The notes under the pieces are model-generated. The model was given only the letters and a program-made list of their open reading frames with translations, searched no databases and was not told where the DNA came from. Shown in pieces: positions 58,863 through 64,000 of a DNA stretch of 64,000 bases. How positions within the stretch are numbered: the stretch's first letter is position 1; every line of letters starts with the position of its first letter. This DNA is from an uncultured Hellea sp. (GTDB lineage Bacteria > Pseudomonadota > Alphaproteobacteria > Caulobacterales > Maricaulaceae), in NCBI GenBank assembly GCA_905477785.1, contig CAJQGR010000010.1, forward strand, positions 41,303 through 105,302. Direction: 5' to 3'. The position numbers and the translations under genes were made by a program.

Positions 58863-59651
58863 TTATTTATGCACTGCCTTTGCTAGAGCTTTAACTAACT
58901 CTAAAGCAGGTTCTATGCCTTTTTCATTTAACTCTTTTACAATTGCTGACCCTACTACAACACCATCAGCATCCTGTACAATTTTGTTGGCATTATCTGG
59001 AGTTTTAACTCCAAATCCAACTACAACTGGCAGCTTACTAGCTTGTCTGATTTTTTTTACTTGCTCAGGAACAGAATTAATTCTGTCGGATGATGCTCCT
59101 GTAATTCCTGTCATAGAAACATAATAAACAAACCCTTTAGTACCAGATACTACCCGAGAAAGGCGGTTTTCATCTGTATTGGGTGTTGCTAGACGAATTA
59201 ATGCAAGGTCATTTAGATTGAATGCTTCGCGTAATTCTTTGTCTTCTTCAGGCGGCAGGTCAACTATTATTGCTCCATCAATTCCGGATGCTTTAGTTTT
59301 TTCAGCAAATAAATTATACCCCATATGGTGAACTGGATTGCAATAGCCCATAATAATAATCGGGGTGGTTGTATTTATTGTACGAAATTCGCTAGCCATT
59401 TCAAAAATGGTTGATAATTTAGTACCTGCCTTGAGTGATCGAAGTCCTGCCTCTTCAATAATTGGTCCATCAGCAGCTGGATCAGTAAAAGGCATGCCTA
59501 ACTCAATTATATCAACGCCATTACCAGGCAATGCATTTAACATCCTTTGTGATACTTTTCTATTAGGGTCACCGCCCATAATATATGCTACAAAGGCTTT
59601 AGAATTTTTTTGTTTAAGGTTTTTAAACGTTTCATTTATTCTGGTGGTCAT
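58863..59651 (-). CDS. trpA: Tryptophan synthase alpha chain
   Basis: A 262-residue TIM barrel that splits indole-3-glycerol phosphate. Catalytic Glu50 (IIELGMPFTDP) and Asp61 (AADGP) are present, as are the phosphate-binding GFGVKTP and VVGSAIV. It is last in trpF-trpB-trpA, 67 bases after trpB. AAGG lies seven bases before the ATG. Confidence 0.97.
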   Translation of the reverse strand: MTTRINETFKNLKQKNSKAFVAYIMGGDPNRKVSQRMLNALPGNGVDIIELGMPFTDPAADGPIIEEAGLRSLKAGTKLSTIFEMASEFRTINTTTPIIIMGYCNPVHHMGYNLFAEKTKASGIDGAIIVDLPPEEDKELREAFNLNDLALIRLATPNTDENRLSRVVSGTKGFVYYVSMTGITGASSDRINSVPEQVKKIRQASKLPVVVGFGVKTPDNANKIVQDADGVVVGSAIVKELNEKGIEPALELVKALAKAVHK

Positions 59652-59718
59652 GGTGAGCCTTGTTCATTCTATTTTAACAGTTATTTCTAAAATTTTAGGA
59701 TCTATAGTCTTTCTGAAC

Positions 59719-60945
59719 TTATCCTTCAGTGCCTTCACTTATATGCTCGCCTAATGCATCGGCTATTGTAAATACGTCTTTATCTCCACGCCCACACATA
59801 TTCATTATAATGATACCACCTTGGCCAATTTCCTTAGCTATTTCCACGGTTCGTGGAATTGCATGACTTGGCTCTAGTGCGGGCAAGATTCCCTCTAATC
59901 GTGCACACTCTTGAAACCAATGAAGTGCTTCATCATCAGTTGCCGATAAATATTCGGCTCTTCCAATATCATGCAAATAAGCGTGTTCTGGGCCAATACC
60001 GGGGTAATCTAATCCAGCTGAAATACTATGAGCATCTGTAATTTGACCATCTTTATTTTGTAGAAGGTAAGTTCTATTACCATGAAGTATTCCTGGAGAA
60101 CCTCCAGTTAATGATGCGGCATGAAGCCCGCTTTCTACACCTTTACCTGCTGCCTCTACTCCAATTAGCCGAACCGATTTTTCATTTATAAATTCATGAA
60201 ATAGCCCCATTGCGTTTGAACCTCCACCTATACACGCTATCAATGCATCAGGTAGCCGACCCTCGCGTTCAAGGATCTGTTTTTTTGCTTCTCGTCCGAT
60301 TATTGCCTGAAAGTCTCTTACCATAGCGGGGTAAGGATGAGGTCCAGCTACAGTACCTATACAGTAGAAAGTATCACCCACATTGGTAACCCAATCTCGT
60401 AGTGCCTCATTCATTGCATCTTTAAGAGTAGCTGTGCCACTTTTTACTGAGCGAACTTCTGCACCTAATAAGCGCATTCTGAATACATTTGGCTTTTGTC
60501 TGACAATGTCTGTCGCCCCCATATATATTATGCATTTAAGACCAAAGCGGGCAGCTACGGTTGCGGTAGCAACACCATGTTGTCCCGCACCTGTTTCTGC
60601 TATTATTCTTGTTTTGCCCATTCTTTTAGCGAGTAATATTTGTCCCATACAATTATTTATTTTATGAGCACCTGTGTGATTTAGTTCATCCCTTTTAAAA
60701 TAAATTTTAGCACCTTTTGTAAATTCGGTGAGACGTTCAGCATAGTAAAGCGGTGAAGGACGACCAACATAGTGATTAAAAAAACTGTCAAGCTCTGTTA
60801 AGAAATCGGGATCATTTTTAGCATCTGTATAAGCAGCTTCAAGCTCAAGTATAGGGGGCATTAAAGTTTCTGCAACATACCTGCCACCAAAATCTCCAAA
60901 CCTGCCATTTTCATCTGGTGTTATAATATTTTCAGAATTAACCAT
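59719..60945 (-). CDS. trpB: Tryptophan synthase beta chain
   Basis: A 408-residue PLP enzyme joining indole and serine. Lys95 in HTGAHKINN is the PLP lysine; [10 protein letters not shown] binds the phosphate; [11 protein letters not shown] marks the TrpB1 type that pairs with TrpA. It overlaps trpF by eight bases. Confidence 0.98.
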   Translation of the reverse strand: MVNSENIITPDENGRFGDFGGRYVAETLMPPILELEAAYTDAKNDPDFLTELDSFFNHYVGRPSPLYYAERLTEFTKGAKIYFKRDELNHTGAHKINNCMGQILLAKRMGKTRIIAETGAGQHGVATATVAARFGLKCIIYMGATDIVRQKPNVFRMRLLGAEVRSVKSGTATLKDAMNEALRDWVTNVGDTFYCIGTVAGPHPYPAMVRDFQAIIGREAKKQILEREGRLPDALIACIGGGSNAMGLFHEFINEKSVRLIGVEAAGKGVESGLHAASLTGGSPGILHGNRTYLLQNKDGQITDAHSISAGLDYPGIGPEHAYLHDIGRAEYLSATDDEALHWFQECARLEGILPALEPSHAIPRTVEIAKEIGQGGIIIMNMCGRGDKDVFTIADALGEHISEGTEG

Positions 60946-61579
60946 TTTTTATTTTATCCATAAATGCTTTGATTTTATTATGATCCTTTAGCCCTGCTGT
61001 TAGTTCAAGGCCAGAGCTAACATCTAATATTGGTGCTTTAGTTAAATTAACTGCATTTTCAACATTAGAAACATTTAAGCCTCCAGCTAATGCCCATGTT
61101 TTTGGTAAAGGCACATGTGATATCATGCTCCAATCAAAAGATTGGCCGTGGCCACCCCTTTGTGGCGAGTCTGAAGGTGGCCTTGAATCATAAAGCATGA
61201 TGTCAACAAGACCAGTATATTGTTCGGATGTTATGAAGTCTTTCTTACTATTTATTGAAACTGCTTTAATAATTTTAGTTTTAAAATTGTTTTTGATGAA
61301 TGAAGTACGTTCTATACTTTCATTTCCATGCAGTTGTATGTAGCTTGGGCGCATCTTTTTAATTATATTTTCTAGTAAATCATTAGTGGGGTCTACCACT
61401 ACTGCAACTGTTTGGCATGATCCGTTCCCCGTAAATGCTATTTTTGAAACTTCCGCCACAGACAATTTTCTGGAGGATTCCGCTTCCACTATGAAACCGA
61501 GATAGGAAGCTCCATACTTTACAGCGGCTTCAACATCTTTTTTACAGGTTAAACCACATATTTTAACTTTTGAAATCAT
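60938..61579 (-). CDS. trpF: Phosphoribosylanthranilate isomerase
   Basis: A 213-residue TIM barrel of tryptophan synthesis. Catalytic Cys8 in VKICGLT, QLHGNES in the middle, and [14 protein letters not shown] at the phosphate site. Separate trpF directly before trpB is the alphaproteobacterial order; accD/folC, which often follow trpA, are absent here. No attenuator is apparent in the short leader. Confidence 0.95.
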   Translation of the reverse strand: MISKVKICGLTCKKDVEAAVKYGASYLGFIVEAESSRKLSVAEVSKIAFTGNGSCQTVAVVVDPTNDLLENIIKKMRPSYIQLHGNESIERTSFIKNNFKTKIIKAVSINSKKDFITSEQYTGLVDIMLYDSRPPSDSPQRGGHGQSFDWSMISHVPLPKTWALAGGLNVSNVENAVNLTKAPILDVSSGLELTAGLKDHNKIKAFMDKIKNG

Positions 61580-61644
61580 AACTCACAACCTACGATATTT
61601 TTTTGTATAAACAATAGCTTTGAAGATTATGAAGAGAGATTAAA

Positions 61645-62475
61645 TTATCTTTTAGGAAACCCTGGGATAAAGCTGTTTGTTTTCTTTATGTATGTTACAT
61701 AAGCTGTTCTTTTCTTCATTTGTCGCTCAAGTAAGTCTCGACCGGATATCCGCGTTAGAAGAAGTGTCATAAGTAAGGGTGATAAAATAGTTATCCAACC
61801 AAAATTGCTGTTGCATGCAACCAACCAAATGCCCCACCAAATGCATGCGTTCCCAAAATAATTAGGGTGACGAGTATATTTCCAAAGGCCTTTACTTAAA
61901 ACGGGCTTGTCAGCCATATTTCCTTTAAAATTTTTATTTTCTTTCATGAAGGCGGATAGTTGCGCATCGCCAACAGCTTCAAATAAAAACCCTATAATCC
62001 AGACTAGAACTCCAATATAAACAAATGGACCTATCGTGAGTTCAGATGAGTTATTAGTCTGAGCCGTTGCAAGCAAAACTGGAGTGCTTACAATCATTAT
62101 TAACAAGCCTTGACCAAAAAAGATTGTAAAAAGTGTTCTAAGCCTCCAATTATTTTCTGATAGTCCTTTCTTCTCAGCTCTCTTTCTCATCGCTACGTAT
62201 CTTTTATCTTCCCCATGACCGATATTCCGTTTTGCAAGGTATATAGTTAGTCTTGCTCCCCAAATTATTGGAAGTGCAGTTATAATTTTTACATATAAGT
62301 TTTTATCTTGTGATAGCAAAAGGCAAGCTGTTGCTACTAATAAAAAACCAAAGCCCCAGAATATATCTATTAAACTCGCATCTTTAACTCTTAAACTGAT
62401 GGCCCATAATATAATGAGCGCGCCAAAAACTAAACCCGCCGCATGTAAAGAATTCATAAAGAAGCTGTTTTGCAT
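61645..62475 (-). CDS. DUF1295 membrane protein (steroid reductase/ICMT-like)
   Basis: A 276-residue membrane protein with about six helices. The C-terminal signature SKGLWKYTRHPNYFGNACIWWG is that of the DUF1295/isoprenylcysteine methyltransferase-like family, with the conserved Arg-His-Pro-Asn-Tyr NADPH/SAM-binding motif. The actual reaction in bacteria is mostly unknown. ATG 62475 or 62457 (MNSLHAAG) are both possible starts. Confidence 0.85.
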   Translation of the reverse strand: MQNSFFMNSLHAAGLVFGALIILWAISLRVKDASLIDIFWGFGFLLVATACLLLSQDKNLYVKIITALPIIWGARLTIYLAKRNIGHGEDKRYVAMRKRAEKKGLSENNWRLRTLFTIFFGQGLLIMIVSTPVLLATAQTNNSSELTIGPFVYIGVLVWIIGFLFEAVGDAQLSAFMKENKNFKGNMADKPVLSKGLWKYTRHPNYFGNACIWWGIWLVACNSNFGWITILSPLLMTLLLTRISGRDLLERQMKKRTAYVTYIKKTNSFIPGFPKR

Positions 62476-62564
62476 ATTCTTACTCTAAATTTATTTAACA
62501 AATTAATTACGTTGCAATTCTAAAAAAGTTTATAACTATTTAATATAGAATTCCAGACTTCATA

Positions 62565-63482
62565 TCATCGTCGAATTTCATATAATGCAATTGCAGCGGC
62601 AGTTGCCACGTTTAAGCTCTCGGCATGTCCTGGCATAGAGTTACTTATCATGGGTATCTTTGATAACTGATCACATGTTTTTTTTACTCTTTCTCTTAAA
62701 CCTTTACCTTCTGTGCCCATTACCAATACATTTCTTTTATTACCTTTAATACTAGTTTTTAAATCCGAATTAGTTTTTCCATCTAATCCCGTTATCATCC
62801 AGTCAAATTTCTTAAGCCTTTCAAGAGTGTTTGATATGTTAACCTCTAAGCATACAGGTATCGTTTCAAGGCAACCTACTGCTACTTTAGCTGTAGCCCC
62901 TGATAATGGAGGGGCATTTCTTGTTTGCATTACAAGTGCTCTCACATCAAATGCTGAGCATAGCCGAAGCATGGCGCCGACGTTTTGTGGATCGGTAATT
63001 TGATCTAGTACTAAAATAATACCTTCTCCATCTTTTTTTGCTATGGTGTCTAAATCTTGCCACTCAAGTGGTGCAGCTTTTAAAGCTATTCCTTGGTGTA
63101 CAGCATCCCTTGGTATGTTTTTAATAAGAGCTTGAGTTAAAACAATCTTAGGTCTGCATGCTCCTTCAGGTATGTCATAGCGACTGACTGATTGTTCTGT
63201 TAGCAATATTTCGTGAACAGTACGTCTTGGGTTAGCCAAAACAGCTTTACAGGCATGTGCTCCCCAAATCCATCCAGTCCCGCCTTCATGCCCTTTGCCA
63301 TTTTTTTGTGCTCTACCATGGTCGAGTAAATTTGGAGATCTGGGTCGAGTCGTGGAGCTGTGTGTTTTTATGCCATAGGCTTTTTTTAAGCTATTTTGCC
63401 CCTTTGGCCGCATTTCATCCAATTTAATATCATTTTTATCTGATTTTCGATGAAATCTGCTATTGCGTGAATTCTTTGACAT
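62565..63482 (-). CDS. rlmB: 23S rRNA 2'-O-methyltransferase RlmB/TrmH family
   Basis: A 305-residue SpoU-class enzyme. A basic, disordered N-terminus (1-65), a substrate-binding domain (WIWGAHACKAVLANPRR and following), and the knotted SPOUT domain with LDQITDPQNVGAMLRLCSAF, VMGTEGKGLRERV and ESLNVATAAAIALYEI. RlmB methylates G2251 of 23S rRNA; other TrmH-family targets cannot be ruled out. Transcribed away from the tRNA-tuf unit. Confidence 0.92.
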   Translation of the reverse strand: MSKNSRNSRFHRKSDKNDIKLDEMRPKGQNSLKKAYGIKTHSSTTRPRSPNLLDHGRAQKNGKGHEGGTGWIWGAHACKAVLANPRRTVHEILLTEQSVSRYDIPEGACRPKIVLTQALIKNIPRDAVHQGIALKAAPLEWQDLDTIAKKDGEGIILVLDQITDPQNVGAMLRLCSAFDVRALVMQTRNAPPLSGATAKVAVGCLETIPVCLEVNISNTLERLKKFDWMITGLDGKTNSDLKTSIKGNKRNVLVMGTEGKGLRERVKKTCDQLSKIPMISNSMPGHAESLNVATAAAIALYEIRR

Positions 63483-63626
63483 CTCTATATACCCGCTAGA
63501 ATTTTAATTAACAGCCTCTGTTCGTTACACAGTTACCACGTTAGCTTGATGACATACAGGGTCTTTTTTGTTGGAGGCAACACTTTAAAAGTTTTAGCTA
63601 AGGTCGCAGTTAAAACATATTAGATG

Positions 63627-63711
63627 GGAGAGGTGGCCGAGTGGTTAAAGGCGTCAGACTGTAAATCTGATCACTATGTGTACGTTGGTTCGAATCCAAC
63701 CCTCTCCACCA
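63627..63711 (+). tRNA. tRNA-Tyr (anticodon GTA)
   Basis: Class II tRNA: acceptor GGAGAGG / CCTCTCC, anticodon stem CAGAC-loop with GTA, a long variable arm, T arm GGTTCGAATCC, and encoded CCA. First of the Tyr-Gly-tuf unit. Confidence 0.96.
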
Positions 63712-63741
63712 TTAAATAAATAGAAGACGTAAAAGTTTTCG

Positions 63742-63815
63742 GCGGATATGGTGAAATGGTATCATAAGAGCCTTCCAAGCTTAAGGTGCGGGTTCGATTC
63801 CCGCTATCCGCTCCA
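63742..63815 (+). tRNA. tRNA-Gly (anticodon TCC)
   Basis: Acceptor GCGGATA / TATCCGC, anticodon loop CTTCCAA with TCC, T arm GGGTTCGATTCCC, encoded CCA. It lies 30 bases after tRNA-Tyr and 68 before tuf. Confidence 0.95.
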
Positions 63816-63817
63816 AA

Positions 63818-63835
63818 TTTCTCAGAAATGAGAAA
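63818..63835 (+). other. GAAA-capped hairpin between tRNA-Gly and tuf
   Basis: TTTCTCA / TGAGAAA, 7 bp closed by a GAAA tetraloop, two bases after the tRNA-Gly CCA. No T run follows, so it is not an intrinsic terminator; a processing or mRNA 5'-end stabilising element is possible. Confidence 0.4.
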
Positions 63836-63883
63836 AACTTTAACCCGGTCGATCGATAATGACCACAACATGTGAGAATTAAA

Positions 63884-64000
63884 ATGGCAAAAGAAAAGTT
63901 TGAACGCAACAAGCCGCATGCGAATATAGGTACGATTGGTCACGTTGATCATGGTAAGACAACGCTGACTGCAGCTATCACTAAATACTTTGGTGATTTT
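63884..64000 (+). CDS. tuf: Elongation factor Tu, N-terminal part (cut by window edge)
   Basis: The first 39 residues of EF-Tu: [20 protein letters not shown] followed by the P loop [15 protein letters not shown]. The codon choice (CGC, AAC, CCG, CTG) is richer in C and G than neighbouring genes, as expected for a highly expressed gene. It follows tRNA-Tyr and tRNA-Gly, an order also known from other proteobacteria where a tRNA cluster precedes tufB and secE. Confidence 0.97.
   Translation, partial: MAKEKFERNKPHANIGTIGHVDHGKTTLTAAITKYFGDF

Noticed and set aside
63674-63952. Minus-strand 92-residue open frame with GADSGNRTRT and VGFEPT
   Set aside because: It is antisense to tRNA-Tyr and tRNA-Gly. 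These phrases are a well-known artefact of translating the complement of tRNA T arms.

Overview
The window is gene-dense, AT-rich bacterial chromosome (roughly mid-30s % GC by eye) with no phage, IS element, CRISPR array or rRNA. The gene set points to a streamlined, probably marine, alphaproteobacterium: glnB-glnA together, a B12-dependent class II ribonucleotide reductase as a single large chain, an ECF sigma/ChrR pair, a trpF-trpB-trpA run, a PAS_5 protein, the alphaproteobacterial form of PEP carboxylase, and a Na+/H+ Mrp antiporter with a TonB-dependent receptor. The taxonomic call is an inference from gene content. No 16S is present.

Layout. 1-0.9 kb: end of an MBL-fold hydrolase and a secreted protein (minus strand). 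1.2-11.5 kb: a TonB-dependent receptor, tRNA-Gln, then a complete TonB2-type energising operon (two DUF3450 proteins, a long TtpC-like ExbB, ExbB, two ExbD, TonB, TPR protein). 11.6-13.7 kb: oligopeptidase B. 13.9-21.9 kb: a nine-gene Mrp antiporter operon of unusual make-up (E, F, G, a detached MrpA C-terminal part, B, C, and three NuoL/M/N-like subunits plus a small unknown membrane protein). 22-27.6 kb: PAS protein, DnaJ-like chaperone, DUF938 methyltransferase, and a DegP-like protease in line with a two-component system. 27.6-33.6 kb: PepN, BipA/TypA, ECF sigma plus ChrR-like anti-sigma. 33.6-37.5 kb: gap and ppc (minus), read from a promoter that carries a LacI-type palindrome. 37.6-47.1 kb: renalase-like flavoprotein, aspS, secreted pentapeptide protein, nrdJ, glnA, glnB. 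47.4-51.2 kb: maeB, a MATE exporter, tRNA-Leu. 51.3-57.8 kb: GGCT-like protein, rpsL, rimO, a Do-type protease, pyrC, Nudix hydrolase, an internally duplicated secreted protein. 58-63.5 kb: yaaA, trpA-trpB-trpF, DUF1295 protein, rlmB. 63.6-64 kb: tRNA-Tyr, tRNA-Gly and the start of tuf.

How parts fit. The TonB2 cluster would power outer-membrane uptake by the receptor beside it. Mrp links Na+ export to the proton gradient. gap, ppc and maeB place glycolysis, anaplerosis and malate decarboxylation within about 16 kb. Two HtrA-type proteases, a two-component system and the sigma/ChrR pair serve envelope and oxidative stress.

Most unusual points: (1) the 944-residue PEP carboxylase frame has no ATG, GTG or TTG in its first 341 codons and appears to start at ATT, seven bases after a perfect Shine-Dalgarno; (2) the ChrR-like protein keeps the cupin metal ligands but seems to lack three of four zinc ligands in its anti-sigma domain; (3) rpsL stands alone, outside a str operon, downstream of rimO, whose product modifies S12, and the S12 loop next to the modified Asp carries a K88R-type change.
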